A stretch of 64,000 nucleotides of DNA from Desulforhopalus singaporensis (GCF_900104445.1 NZ_FNJI01000009.1:83187-147186), one strand, 5' to 3'. Shown: positions 28,442 through 37,883, counted from the stretch's first letter. The notes: generated by a model from the sequence alone, not told the origin. Numbers and translations are program-made.

Positions 28442-31000
28442 ATGAAAACTTTTGAGCACGGTGGAAACATACACAAGGCGTTGCGGGAAACTGGCAGTGA
28501 ACATTTTCAGATTATTGATTTCAGTGCCAATATAAACCCTTTGGGACCTCCTGAATGGACCAGGTCGCTGCTGTCGAGTGAGATCGAAAACCTCATCCAT
28601 TATCCGGATCCGGAAAACACCGAGTTCTTGCAGGCGGTATCTGAATATAACGGGGTGGAAAAAGAGATGGTGGTAACCGGTAACGGAACCACCGAAATTC
28701 TCTATACGTTCATGAGGGTTGTCGATTGCAGCCGGGTTGTTATTCCGGTTCCCTCCTACGTGGATTACGTGAGAGCGGCAGAAATCGGCGGGAAAAATGT
28801 TGAGACCTTCTTCATGGGAGAGCAGGACGATTTCGATCTCGATCTTAACAGGCTGTCTCAGGAACTGAAAGCGGGCGACCTCGCGGTAATCGCCACCCCG
28901 AACAATCCTACCGGCAGGATGGTGAAACGTGAGGATCTGCTCTTTCTTGCCGAGCAGCACCCGAAGACCCTGTTTTTAATCGACGAGGCGTTTATCGATT
29001 TTATCGATCCGGCGCTATCTCTTGCCGGAACAAGGGATAATATTGTAACACTCAACTCCATGACCAAATTTTTTGGGGTTCCTGGGTTGCGTGTCGGATA
29101 TGCCACCATGACCCCATCCCTTGCCGGGTCGATACGGGAAAACCTGCCCCCGTGGAGTGTTAACACATTTGCCGAAAGGTTTGCGGTAAAGGCTCTTGAA
29201 GATCAACAATACCACCAGGAATCAAGGAGTTATTGCCAGAAGCTTCGCGAGCAATTGACGGCAGCTCTGGGCCGGATAGACGGTATCTGCATCTATCCTG
29301 GTACCGCCAACTACCTCTTTGGCAGACTTGACCGTGGGACAAGCGGTGAACTTGCCGATTTCTGCAGAAAGCGCGGAATTCTTATCAGGAGATGCGACAA
29401 TTATCGGGGACTTGAACAGAGCCAGCTGTTCTTCAGGGTGGCGGTGCGTACGGAAAAGGAGAACGGGCAGCTGGTCGACACCTTTACCGACTATTTCCAT
29501 CCGTCAAAAAAGGCGAGAAAAAGAGATAAAAAACCGGCGATCATGTTTCAGGGAACATGTTCGGATGCGGGTAAATCCATTCTCACCGCGGCAATGTGCC
29601 GGATTCTGCTTCAGGACGGATTGAAGGTTGCGCCGTTTAAGGCGCAGAATATGTCCCTGAACTCATTCGTGACCTTAAACGGCGACGAGATGGGGCGTGC
29701 CCAGGTGGTACAGGCCCAGGCTGCTCGCCTGGATCCCGACTGCAGGATGAACCCGATCCTGTTGAAGCCGAACTCTGATACCGGGAGTCAAGTCATCCTC
29801 AACGGCAAGCCGGTGGGTAATATGTCGGTTAACCAATACAACCTCTATAAACCGACTATCTGGGACGCAGTCTGCAGGAGCTATGACTCACTTGCAGGCG
29901 AACATGATGTCATGGTCCTCGAGGGTGCCGGGTCACCCGGGGAGGTGAACCTAAAAAGAGACGATATCGTCAACATGAAGATGGCCGACTACGCCGAGTC
30001 GCCGGTAATTCTGGTTGGCGATATCGACCGCGGTGGAGTGTACGCTTCTTTTGTCGGCATTATGGAAGTGTTGGCGGAGTGGGAAAGGAACCTGGTGGCG
30101 GGATTTTTGGTCAACAAATTTCGCGGACAGGCTTCGCTTCTTGATAGTGCCCATGGGTATGTCTTTGGTCATACCAAAAAACCGGTGATGGGGGTGATTC
30201 CCCACCTGAAAAATCTCGGTCTGCCGGAAGAAGACTCGGTATCATTCAAGAAAGGGATCTTCAATACCATTCGCGAAAATGATGCGGTGGAACTTGTGGT
30301 GATCAATCTTCCGCACATCTCCAACTTTACCGATGTCGAACCATTTCTCGACGAACCGGATGTAACCCTTCGTGTTGTCGACAAAAAAGAAGATGTGGGA
30401 AATCCCGACGCGATCATCCTGCCGGGCACCAAGAACGTCATCAACGACCTGAGTTTTCTGCAATCTAGCGGACTGGTTGATGTCCTCAGACGATGTCAGA
30501 GCTCCGGGACCAAGCTTGTCGGCATATGCGGCGGATACCAGATGCTGGGAAACTCCATTGCTGATCCGTACCAGATCGAATCCGGCCTGGGACAGATATC
30601 GGGGCTTGGCCTGATCAACATGGAAACCGTTATCGAGAAGGAAAAAAATCTTGTGCGCAAGGCCGGGGTTCACAACGAGTCCGGCAAGATTGTCTTCGGC
30701 TATGAGATCCACCATGGCATATCGTCGAAAAACCGGGTGCCGCTGTTGAGTTTTGACGACGGCTCCAGCTGCGGCAGTGGTACTGAAGATGGGGGAGTAT
30801 GGGGCAGCTATCTTCACGGTGTCTTTGACAGCGATGAATTCAGACGCTGGTTTATCGATGAATTGAGAACACGCAAGAACCTGGCACCGCTCGGTAAAAT
30901 CGTAGCGCCCTATAACCTGGAGGCGGCTTTTGAACGTCTTGCCGATACCGTTCGTGCCAATATTGACATGAACGCTGTTTACCGCCTGTTAAAACTGTAA
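28442..31000 (+). CDS. CobD-CobQ fusion: threonine-phosphate decarboxylase plus cobyric acid synthase
   Basis: One open frame of 852 residues joins two cobalamin enzymes. Residues 1-355 are a class I/II PLP enzyme like Salmonella CobD (DFSANINPLGPP, DEAFIDF, and Schiff-base Lys about 209 in NSMTKFFGVPGLRVGYA), which makes aminopropanol phosphate. From about 363 comes cobyric acid synthase: P-loop FQGTCSDAGKS, KAQNMSLNSFVT, GDIDRGGVYAS, the class I glutaminase Cys about 696 in GICGGYQMLG, and GSYLHGVFD. It is followed by cbiB, which uses both products. The junction is a short Lys/Arg-rich linker and no frameshift is seen. Confidence 0.93.
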   Translation: MKTFEHGGNIHKALRETGSEHFQIIDFSANINPLGPPEWTRSLLSSEIENLIHYPDPENTEFLQAVSEYNGVEKEMVVTGNGTTEILYTFMRVVDCSRVVIPVPSYVDYVRAAEIGGKNVETFFMGEQDDFDLDLNRLSQELKAGDLAVIATPNNPTGRMVKREDLLFLAEQHPKTLFLIDEAFIDFIDPALSLAGTRDNIVTLNSMTKFFGVPGLRVGYATMTPSLAGSIRENLPPWSVNTFAERFAVKALEDQQYHQESRSYCQKLREQLTAALGRIDGICIYPGTANYLFGRLDRGTSGELADFCRKRGILIRRCDNYRGLEQSQLFFRVAVRTEKENGQLVDTFTDYFHPSKKARKRDKKPAIMFQGTCSDAGKSILTAAMCRILLQDGLKVAPFKAQNMSLNSFVTLNGDEMGRAQVVQAQAARLDPDCRMNPILLKPNSDTGSQVILNGKPVGNMSVNQYNLYKPTIWDAVCRSYDSLAGEHDVMVLEGAGSPGEVNLKRDDIVNMKMADYAESPVILVGDIDRGGVYASFVGIMEVLAEWERNLVAGFLVNKFRGQASLLDSAHGYVFGHTKKPVMGVIPHLKNLGLPEEDSVSFKKGIFNTIRENDAVELVVINLPHISNFTDVEPFLDEPDVTLRVVDKKEDVGNPDAIILPGTKNVINDLSFLQSSGLVDVLRRCQSSGTKLVGICGGYQMLGNSIADPYQIESGLGQISGLGLINMETVIEKEKNLVRKAGVHNESGKIVFGYEIHHGISSKNRVPLLSFDDGSSCGSGTEDGGVWGSYLHGVFDSDEFRRWFIDELRTRKNLAPLGKIVAPYNLEAAFERLADTVRANIDMNAVYRLLKL

Positions 31001-31004
31001 CGTC

Positions 31005-32000
31005 ATGACTTTTGTTTATTTTCTGGCAATCGCTATTTCTCTCGATCTGCTCATCGGTGATCCCAGCTGGTATCCTCACCCGGTAAGAGGGGTAGGGTGG
31101 CTGATCGGGCGACTTGAAACAATCTGCCGTTTCTTAGGACTTACCGGACGTGTTGGCGGCGGGTGTACCGTTTTTTTTGTCGTAGCGCTCACCCTGGCTG
31201 TTATTTTGGGGGTGCTGTCGATTGCTTCACTGGTGGGCCCGGTTGTCGAGGCGATTGCAGCAATTTTTATTGTCTACACGGCAATCGCCTGTCGCGACCT
31301 TATCCGCCACAGTCTCTCGGTCTATCGGGTAATACGGGAAAATTCCCTTGAACAAGCAAGAAAAGAAGTAGCCAAGATAGTGGGAAGAGATACAAGCGCG
31401 CTGTCTGAAGAAGATGTGGCGCGTGCGTGCGTGGAAACCGTTGCCGAAAATATGGTGGATGGTATAACCGCACCTCTTTTCTTCGCCGTGGTTTTTTCTT
31501 TTTTCTCCCCTGTACTGTCCCTTTCTCCCATCGCCTGCGGGGCAGTTGGCGCTTATTTCTACAAGAGTATCAACACCATGGATTCGATGATTGGGTATAA
31601 AAACGAACGGTACCTCGAGTTCGGCAGATATGCTGCAAAAATCGATGATATCGTCAATTTCATACCGGCTAGACTCAGCGGATTATGCCTCATAGCAGCT
31701 TCTTTTATGCTGCGTCTCAACTATCGCGATTCGGCCAGGATCTTTTTCCGCGACAGGCTCAATCACGCAAGCCCCAACGCCGCACACCCTGAAGCAGCTG
31801 TCGCCGGCGCCCTCGGCGTACGGCTCGGGGGAGCCAACGTATATTTCGATAAAATCGTAGAGAAACCGTTTATCGGCGAAAAAACCAGGACCTTGACCCC
31901 GGAGGATATCAAAACCGCCAACCGGCTTGTTGTCGGTGGCTCCGCAATATTTGTCATGATAATAATCGGATGCGGACTTGCCTTCGGACAGTGGGGATGA
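31005..32000 (+). CDS. cbiB: Adenosylcobinamide-phosphate synthase CbiB
   Basis: Membrane enzyme that attaches aminopropanol (phosphate) to adenosylcobyric acid. DLLIGDPSWYPHPVRGVGWL at the N-terminus, RDTSALSEEDVARACVETVA, and NTMDSMIGYKNERY followed by SPNAAHPEAAVAGALGV-type sequence fit the family. 331 residues with several membrane helices. It starts four bases after the CobD-CobQ stop. Confidence 0.95.
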   Translation: MTFVYFLAIAISLDLLIGDPSWYPHPVRGVGWLIGRLETICRFLGLTGRVGGGCTVFFVVALTLAVILGVLSIASLVGPVVEAIAAIFIVYTAIACRDLIRHSLSVYRVIRENSLEQARKEVAKIVGRDTSALSEEDVARACVETVAENMVDGITAPLFFAVVFSFFSPVLSLSPIACGAVGAYFYKSINTMDSMIGYKNERYLEFGRYAAKIDDIVNFIPARLSGLCLIAASFMLRLNYRDSARIFFRDRLNHASPNAAHPEAAVAGALGVRLGGANVYFDKIVEKPFIGEKTRTLTPEDIKTANRLVVGGSAIFVMIIIGCGLAFGQWG

Positions 32001-32067
32001 CTGTTTTGCAAAATATTGATACTGCAGGCTATAACCTTATTAATAAACAGTTACAGGGAGAAGACGT

Positions 32068-32481
32068 ATGGAAAGAACATTTGCAATCATCAAACCCAAC
32101 GCGCTTGCCGACGGTAATGCCGGGAAAATTATCAGCAGGATCTACGAGGAAGGATTCACCATAGTTGGTCTGAAAAAACTATATCTCAGCAAGATAGAAG
32201 CGGAGGGGTTCTATCATGTGCACCGGGAGCGCCCGTTTTTTGACGAGTTGACCGATTTTATGGCCAGCGGTCCATGCATTGTCATGGTGCTGCAGGCCGA
32301 CAATGCAATCACCAGATGGCGCGAGCTTATGGGCGCCACCGACCCTGCCGAGGCAGCGGAGGGCACCCTCAGGAGAGAGTTTGGCAAAAGTGTCGGGGTA
32401 AATGCGACCCACGGATCCGACGCGCCGGAAACAGCCGCATTTGAGATCGGATATTTCTTTTCCGGACTTGAATTACTGTAA
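32068..32481 (+). CDS. ndk: Nucleoside diphosphate kinase
   Basis: Balances NTP and dNTP pools through a phosphohistidine. [30 protein letters not shown] and the active-site His about 115 in [12 protein letters not shown] are present. 137 residues, AGGGAGAAG before the ATG. Possibly still part of the cobalamin transcript, 67 bases after cbiB. Confidence 0.97.
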   Translation: MERTFAIIKPNALADGNAGKIISRIYEEGFTIVGLKKLYLSKIEAEGFYHVHRERPFFDELTDFMASGPCIVMVLQADNAITRWRELMGATDPAEAAEGTLRREFGKSVGVNATHGSDAPETAAFEIGYFFSGLELL

Positions 32482-32495
32482 TATTTGAAATCTTC

Positions 32496-32525
32496 GGGGG
32501 CGGAAAGGAGCATCTTACCGCCCCC
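32496..32525. terminator. G+C-rich hairpin between convergent ndk and xseA
   Basis: GGGGGCGG (32496-32503) pairs with CCGCCCCC (32518-32525). Neither side has a T-run, so it may slow transcription from either side rather than act as a classical terminator. Confidence 0.45.
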
Positions 32526-32535
32526 ACCCGAAAAC

Positions 32536-33900
32536 TCACTCATCTGTTTTGGTGCCGGTGTCGACCACCCGGCAGTTTATCTCCCCCTGATGGAGCATGA
32601 CGTTGACCGTATCACCCTGCTCCACGTCAATGCTTGCCCGCAACACCCTGTATTCACCAAGTCCTTGATCAAATTTTCTTGCGATGGCATACCCCCTGGC
32701 CAGGGTGGCAAGGGGGCTGACACTGTTGAGTATGGCGGCTTGTCTGCCAAGATCCGCCTCTTTTTGCCGGAGAGTGCGCAGGATGGCGTGAAACATCAGT
32801 GTTTTCGAATGGTGCAGTTTGCTTTGCTGTAATTCGATCCTGTTCGACGGCGAAAGACCGCGGAGTTTAACCGTTTCCGCATTGACTCTTCTTTCCATCC
32901 GGCCAAGACTCTCAGCCATCGCCGAGACCAGATAGTTCGAACTCATCTCTACCCTGTGCTCTGCACCCTGCAGTAATCCGGTGATTGCCGAGAGTTGCCT
33001 GACCTTGTGGCGGTACTGCTGATGGGCAACAGTCAACAGATGTCTCATCACCCTGGCCAGTCGCGTCTTGTGCGAATTCACCAGGGTTAAAAGAGCTTCG
33101 CTGTCGGGAACCAGTCGTTCGGCGGTACCGGTTGGCGTCGAACACCTGAGATCCGCGCAAAAATCGGCGATGGTAAAATCCGTTTCATGGCCGATGCCTG
33201 TCACCACCGGGACCGTGCATCGATGGATTGCTTCGGCAACCCGTTCGTCGTTGAATGCCAGGAGGTCTTCAAGCGATCCTCCGCCACGGCAGAGTACTAT
33301 CGCCTGATATTGATCTCTTTTTTCAGCTTCTCCAATAGCTTTGCATATCTGGTCCACGGCTTCATCGCCCTGCACCCTGACCGGGAATACATGTACAACA
33401 ATATCCGCTCTGCGGAGTCTGACGATTTTTAAAAAATCCTGTACAGCGGCACCGGTTGGTGAGGTGATAACCGCAATGGTCCTGACATAGGACGGAACAT
33501 GTTTTTTCAGTTTGTCGTCAAAATAACCAAGAGCCAGGAGCTTCTTTCGTAACCGGTCATATTCAATCTGCAATTTCCCGGTACCGAAAAGTTCGATGCT
33601 GTCGACAATGAACTGATAATCTCCCCTGGGTTCGTAGACCGTGACCCTGCCAAAACAGACAACCTCCTGGCCGTCTTTGATATCGAGGTCGATAAACCTT
33701 TTCTGCTGCTTGAAAAGTACGGTTCGCAACTGAGCCGAGCTGTCCTTGAGGGTGAAATATGAATGACCGGAAAAAGGGGTCTTCAGGTTGGAAATTTCCC
33801 CACAGACTCTGATAAATCTGTACTCCTTTTCAAGGGTTGATTTGATTGAGCTGGTCAGCTCGCTGACGGTTAAGATTGCACTGTTTTCGTTCTGGTACAT
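32536..33900 (-). CDS. xseA: Exodeoxyribonuclease VII large subunit
   Basis: Catalytic subunit of the ssDNA exonuclease VII. N-terminal OB fold (TVSELTSSIKSTLEKEYRFI, CGEISNLKTPFSGHSYFTLK), then the catalytic domain with VITSPTGAAVQDFL, GGGSLEDLLAFNDERVA and GIGHETDFTIADFCADLR, and a long coiled-coil. 454 residues. xseB is not adjacent. Confidence 0.96.
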   Translation of the reverse strand: MYQNENSAILTVSELTSSIKSTLEKEYRFIRVCGEISNLKTPFSGHSYFTLKDSSAQLRTVLFKQQKRFIDLDIKDGQEVVCFGRVTVYEPRGDYQFIVDSIELFGTGKLQIEYDRLRKKLLALGYFDDKLKKHVPSYVRTIAVITSPTGAAVQDFLKIVRLRRADIVVHVFPVRVQGDEAVDQICKAIGEAEKRDQYQAIVLCRGGGSLEDLLAFNDERVAEAIHRCTVPVVTGIGHETDFTIADFCADLRCSTPTGTAERLVPDSEALLTLVNSHKTRLARVMRHLLTVAHQQYRHKVRQLSAITGLLQGAEHRVEMSSNYLVSAMAESLGRMERRVNAETVKLRGLSPSNRIELQQSKLHHSKTLMFHAILRTLRQKEADLGRQAAILNSVSPLATLARGYAIARKFDQGLGEYRVLRASIDVEQGDTVNVMLHQGEINCRVVDTGTKTDE

Positions 33901-33947
33901 AATGATACGGCCTTTTGCAGTTCAGGATAGGATCTGTGCTGTTACAG

Positions 33948-34000
33948 TTGGACAGAGCTCTTTGTATGGTATATATTGGTGGATTTCATATATATTGGTG
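33948..34000 (+). promoter_or_regulatory. Candidate promoter with a direct repeat before the TPR membrane protein
   Basis: TTGGAC (33948-33953), 18 bases, TATATT (33972-33977). The 12-mer TATATATTGGTG occurs at 33970-33981 and again at 33989-34000, a 19-base period, covering the -10 region and start site. Confidence 0.4.
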
Positions 34001-34039
34001 AGAAGTAATATACCACAAACTTCTAAGGAGGAAAATCGC

Positions 34040-34738
34040 ATGTCGCAGGAGAGTGCGTTTAATAAACGACTGGCCCCGGAAACAACCATGGACAAGATTG
34101 AAGGGATTCTTGAACACTTCAATCTGCCGCCCAACGTCATCGCCTTTATCCGTCGGAACAAAAAAGCGATAATTGCGATTATCTGCGTTGCGGTCATATG
34201 TGTCGTTTCCTGGTCGCTCTATAATTCCTATCAGAAAAAGCTAAAAGAAAAAAGCTCATCGGCACTTTCGCTTGCGCTCTCGTCCGCTGACAGTGCAAGG
34301 AGTGCGGCCCTTGGTAAAGTCATTGCCGATTATGCAGGGACTTCCGCCGCTTTATGGGCGGAGGTGGAACTCGCCCATACCGACATGAAAAACAAAGACT
34401 ATACCGATGCGGCACAAAAGTACAGCGCCATAACCGATGAAGTGGACCGCGATAATCCGCTTTACGGACTCGCCCTTTATGGACATGCTCAAGCCCTGGA
34501 GGCGATGAAATCGTATAGTGAGGCGACAGCGCGATACGAGATGCTCCAGGAGATAACCGGCTATAAACTTATAGCCTATCTGGGAAAAGGACGGGTTGAA
34601 GAGGAGCAGGGAAATCTGGAACAGGCAATCGCCATCTACAATAACTTCCTTCTCGACGTCGGGGACGATCCCGAATTTTCCCAGGCGAAGACGGAAATCG
34701 AAACACGAATGGCACATGTAAAAGCCATGGAGAAATAA
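34040..34738 (+). CDS. Tetratricopeptide-repeat membrane protein (YfgM/BamD-like arrangement)
   Basis: Single-pass inner-membrane protein with a periplasmic TPR domain. Residues 1-45 are cytoplasmic, a helix follows (IIAIICVAVICVVSWSLY), then TPR-like repeats (WAEVELAHTDMKNKDYTDAA, YGHAQALEAMKSYSEATARY, GKGRVEEEQGNLEQAIAIY). The layout recalls YfgM, an ancillary SecYEG/periplasmic chaperone factor, but sequence similarity is not strong enough for the name. 232 residues from the ATG at 34040, eight bases after AAGGAGG. Confidence 0.7.
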   Translation: MSQESAFNKRLAPETTMDKIEGILEHFNLPPNVIAFIRRNKKAIIAIICVAVICVVSWSLYNSYQKKLKEKSSSALSLALSSADSARSAALGKVIADYAGTSAALWAEVELAHTDMKNKDYTDAAQKYSAITDEVDRDNPLYGLALYGHAQALEAMKSYSEATARYEMLQEITGYKLIAYLGKGRVEEEQGNLEQAIAIYNNFLLDVGDDPEFSQAKTEIETRMAHVKAMEK

Positions 34739-34819
34739 CTAGGCACGATTCCAGAAGAAGCGGTCGCCACAGCTTTTTTTGTGGGTGTGAAATTTTAAAA
34801 CTTGTAACAGGAGCATGAC

Positions 34820-36022
34820 ATGCCCGGGTTTGAAGTTTTTGGAGAAGAAGAAAAGCAGCAGATAATGGACGTGCTAGATACGGGCGTACTCTTCCGGTAT
34901 GAATTCAACGAGCAGCGACAAGGGGTCTTCAAGGTAAAAGAGTTCGAAGAAAAGTTTGCAAGATACTGCGGGGTCGGGTTCGGTCAGGCGGTGACCTCCG
35001 GGACTGCGGCGCTGAAAGTCGCCCTCATGGCTCTTGGGGTAGGCCCGGGAGACGAGGTCATAACCCAAGGGTTCACCTTTGTTGCCACCTGGGAGGCCAT
35101 CCTTGACGTTGGCGCAATTCCCGTTTTCACGGAAATTGACACTACCCTGAACATGGACCCCCGCGACCTTGAGCAGAAAATAACCGATAAGACCAAATGC
35201 ATTATCCCCGTTCACATGCTCGGGGCGCCGGCAAGAATAGAGGAAATCACTGAAATCGCATCCCGGCACAACGTTTACGTGCTCGAGGATACCGCCCAGG
35301 CGGCGGGAGCCACCATTGGCGGCAGGCGTCTCGGGTCCTTTGGTAACTGCGGCACCTTTTCCTTTGACGCGGTAAAAACCATGACCACCGGCGAAGGCGG
35401 GATGGTCGTCACCGATGATCAACACCTGTGGCAAACCATGTCAGAATACCATGACCACGGCCACGATCACCAGGTCAATCCCGGCGGAAGGGGAGGGGAG
35501 GGGCGCAGGTTTATAGGTTTCAACTACCGGATGATGGAGCTGCAGGGCGCAATCGGCCTTGCCCAGCTGCAAAAGCTCGACTCGATGATAGCCTCCCAGC
35601 AGAAGCACAAGACCCGGCTCAAGGAAGCTGCTGCCGCAATTGATAAGGTGAGTTTTCGGCACCTGATCGACGAGAAAGGAGATTCAGCAACATTTTTCAC
35701 CTTTACCATGCAGGATAAAGATCATTGTCGACGGATCGGTGATTTTCTCAAACAGCAGGGGTTCGGGGCAATAAATTTCAGTGAAAACAGCTGGCACTAT
35801 TATCCGCAGTGGGAACACCTCCTTGAGGGGAAAACACCATGTGAGTCGGGATATCCCTTCATCGGAAGAGGCGGTAAACGCAGGATTATATATGACCCCA
35901 AGGCCCTGCCAAACTCATCCGCCCTGCTTGAAAGAACCCTGGTTTACCCGGTTTCTGTAAAGATGGAGCCGGAGCGGCTGGACGCTTTGTGTGATGCGCT
36001 CAAAAAAGCGGCCAGTGTATAA
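34820..36022 (+). CDS. DegT/DnrJ/EryC1 PLP aminotransferase, KdnA-like
   Basis: Sugar aminotransferase of the StrS family. It begins MPGFEVFGEEEKQQIMDV and continues FRYEFNEQRQ, a start I recognise from KdnA, the 8-amino-3,8-dideoxy-Kdo transaminase of Shewanella. The PLP Lys is in SFDAVKTMTTGEGGM, and YHDHGHDH and FNYRMMELQGAIGLAQL match the family. 400 residues. The KdnA role (an amino-Kdo in the LPS core) fits the nearby lpxC and lpxK, but its partner oxidase KdnB is not in the window. Other amino-sugar roles remain possible. Confidence 0.75.
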   Translation: MPGFEVFGEEEKQQIMDVLDTGVLFRYEFNEQRQGVFKVKEFEEKFARYCGVGFGQAVTSGTAALKVALMALGVGPGDEVITQGFTFVATWEAILDVGAIPVFTEIDTTLNMDPRDLEQKITDKTKCIIPVHMLGAPARIEEITEIASRHNVYVLEDTAQAAGATIGGRRLGSFGNCGTFSFDAVKTMTTGEGGMVVTDDQHLWQTMSEYHDHGHDHQVNPGGRGGEGRRFIGFNYRMMELQGAIGLAQLQKLDSMIASQQKHKTRLKEAAAAIDKVSFRHLIDEKGDSATFFTFTMQDKDHCRRIGDFLKQQGFGAINFSENSWHYYPQWEHLLEGKTPCESGYPFIGRGGKRRIIYDPKALPNSSALLERTLVYPVSVKMEPERLDALCDALKKAASV

Positions 36023-36036
36023 CCGCTGCATGACGT

Positions 36037-36070
36037 AAAAATCCTGCTCTTTTGGGGCGGGATTTTTTTT
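36037..36070 (+). terminator. Terminator after the KdnA-like gene
   Basis: AAAAATCCTGC (36037-36047 region) pairs with GCGGGATTTTT around 36057-36067, with one G-T pair, followed by a T-run. Confidence 0.7.
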
Positions 36071-36129
36071 ATTCCACGCTGTTATCGGGTGGCTCGTGAT
36101 ATCCGGTGGTCCATTTAAACGGGTGCGGG

Positions 36130-36492
36130 CTACTTATAAAACTTGTGTCGGCCGAACTGGTTGAGATATGTGAACTGGCTTGACCAGTCTGGTGCGATAT
36201 TGTCGAGATGGTAGTGGGTTGCGCCATGGGTGAAATCTTCGGTTCTCAGCGCAATGTAAACGGATCTCATGCATTCAAGAAATGCCTTCGGATCGTCGGG
36301 AAGATATGAATCTTTCTGAAATGTCCAGCTGAACTGGTAGGGTTCCTGGACGACTTCCTTGATGGGGCGCTTACTTTCGTTTGCCCTGTTCAGCGTAACC
36401 AGGGCTACCGCAACCTGTCCGATTTGCGGTTCGGATCTTGCTTCGTGATACACATTGAGTGTAAGCCAAAGCAAACCTTCCAGAACTGTCAT
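36130..36492 (-). CDS. SleB-type cell wall hydrolase domain protein
   Basis: The 120 residues are almost exactly one Hydrolase_2 (SleB) domain, a lytic transglycosylase-like fold. Conserved features: VYHEARSEPQIGQVAVALVT with the catalytic Glu, PYQFSWTF, and GATHYHLDNIAPDWS. There is no signal peptide, so export or a phage-like use is unclear. GGAGAG lies six bases before the ATG. Alone on this strand between the KdnA-like gene and lpxC. Confidence 0.8.
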   Translation of the reverse strand: MTVLEGLLWLTLNVYHEARSEPQIGQVAVALVTLNRANESKRPIKEVVQEPYQFSWTFQKDSYLPDDPKAFLECMRSVYIALRTEDFTHGATHYHLDNIAPDWSSQFTYLNQFGRHKFYK

Positions 36493-36683
36493 TGTTTCTC
36501 TCCAGCAATCCCACTGAACTCTTTTTGACCCTCAGGAATGTTGCCTGAACGGAGTCCTCGCGGCCATTGTCGCTAAAACGGAGCCGCTAGTGCGGGTATC
36601 ACATCGAAATTGCAATTCTCTTTTATTCTTTTATATTTTTGCAGGTGTCTGCGAAAAATATGGATAAAAAAAACACCTTCAAA

Positions 36684-36712
36684 ACAGTAGATCAAAACAT
36701 ACGTAAAGTCAA
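36684..36712 (-). promoter_or_regulatory. Candidate sigma-70 promoter of the SleB-like gene
   Basis: Minus strand TTGACT (36707-36712), 17 bases, TACTGT (36684-36689). The implied leader is about 185 bases. Confidence 0.4.
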
Positions 36713-36830
36713 GGTTAGGTCTTAGCGTAACCGGCGGTGCGCACTCGTAACAAGGTAATAGACACGTCAAGGGAAGGGGGGCGGTTTATAACTGTATCAA
36801 CAACAAAGAAAGGCTCAGGAATATGTACGG

Positions 36831-36874
36831 ACAAGGGTGGACGCCTTGAAGTTGCCATCGACGTCCACCCTTGT
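36831..36874 (-). terminator. Long hairpin downstream of lpxC
   Basis: Perfect 13-bp arms (ACAAGGGTGGACG at 36831-36843, complement 36862-36874) around 18 bases, starting 20 bases after the lpxC stop. There is no T-run, so it may act as a 3'-end stabiliser or a weak terminator. Confidence 0.45.
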
Positions 36875-36893
36875 TTGAAATTTTCCGGCAAGA

Positions 36894-37883
36894 TCAGGCT
36901 GCGGATAAGCTCGGAATATTTGGCGCTGTAAAAAACGGCAGGATACTCTGGCCGGCACGTCTTGTCTTGTGTGCCATTTCGCCGATAGCCGCGTAGGCAC
37001 CGTTTCTCTTGATCTCCACGACTTCCCAGCTTTCCGGGGAGGCGGCTATGGCCTTCATCAGTCCAAGATGCTGAGCATGCCCGCCCTTGTACGCCTTGAC
37101 ATGACCTAGAATAGGGCACCCGAGCAGCGCCAGGTCTCCTACCAGGTCAAGAACCTTGTGGCGGATAAACTCGTCGTCGTATCGCAGGCCGTCTTCGTTC
37201 AGTACCGATTTCCGGTTCCAGTGTATCGCTATCACATTGGCAAGAGAGCCTCCAAGTGCCAATCCGTTCGCCCATAATTCTTCTACCTGCTCGACATACC
37301 CGAAAGTCCTGGCCCTGGCTATTTCCTCTTCAAACCCGCCGCCCAGAAGATCGAAGGTGTATTTCTGTTTGTTGATTAAAGTATCGTCGAAACAGATCTC
37401 GCCCGTAACCTTGAACCCGTCGTAAGGCTCGATGGAAAGATGTTTGTCTCCTTCCGTGTAGCTCACAGTTCTGGTGATGCGCAATGCCGTCTTCAACGCC
37501 TCCTGCCTGCTTTTTCCGGTTGTTTTCAAAAGCTTGTAGAAAGGCTCGGCGCTCCCGTCCATTATCGGCACCTCGTCGGAATCGAGCTCTATACGAGCGT
37601 TATCGATACCAAAACCCTGTATGGCCGCCAGCAGATGCTCAGTGGTGGACACCCTGAACTGCTCGTTTCCCAGGGTAGTAGCCAGCTGGGTGCCGACAAC
37701 CTTGTCCATATGGGCGTTGAGAAAGACGTCGCCCGGCAGGTCTGAGCGGTAAAATCTTATCCCGCTGTTCACCGGTGCAGGCTTGATAGCAAGATTTACG
37801 GTCCTTCCGGAGTGAAGACCGACTCCGCAGCAACTTACCGTTTGCCGCAACGTATATTGAAATGGATCTATAGCCAAAGACAT
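36894..37883 (-). CDS. lpxC: UDP-3-O-acyl-N-acetylglucosamine deacetylase
   Basis: Committed zinc-dependent step of lipid A synthesis. TLRQTVSCCGVGLHSGRTVN, the zinc His in STTEHLLAAIQG, EVPIMDGSAEPF, RHKVLDLVGDLALLG with the second zinc site, and GGHAQHLGLMKAI near the C-terminus. 329 residues. Downstream of lpxK on the same strand, about 200 bases apart. Confidence 0.97.
   Translation of the reverse strand: MSLAIDPFQYTLRQTVSCCGVGLHSGRTVNLAIKPAPVNSGIRFYRSDLPGDVFLNAHMDKVVGTQLATTLGNEQFRVSTTEHLLAAIQGFGIDNARIELDSDEVPIMDGSAEPFYKLLKTTGKSRQEALKTALRITRTVSYTEGDKHLSIEPYDGFKVTGEICFDDTLINKQKYTFDLLGGGFEEEIARARTFGYVEQVEELWANGLALGGSLANVIAIHWNRKSVLNEDGLRYDDEFIRHKVLDLVGDLALLGCPILGHVKAYKGGHAQHLGLMKAIAASPESWEVVEIKRNGAYAAIGEMAHKTRRAGQSILPFFTAPNIPSLSAA

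Larger units (their letters stand above)
36493..36893. other. Gene-free stretch between the SleB-like gene and lpxC
   Basis: About 400 bases. It holds a minus-strand promoter candidate for the hydrolase and a long hairpin downstream of lpxC. Short frames across it look non-coding. The 36600-36800 part shows nothing further that I can recognise. Confidence 0.5.

Noticed and set aside
36737..36931. 64-codon plus-strand frame opposite the end of lpxC
   Set aside because: No ribosome site; it spans the lpxC hairpin and antisense lpxC, so it is a shadow frame.
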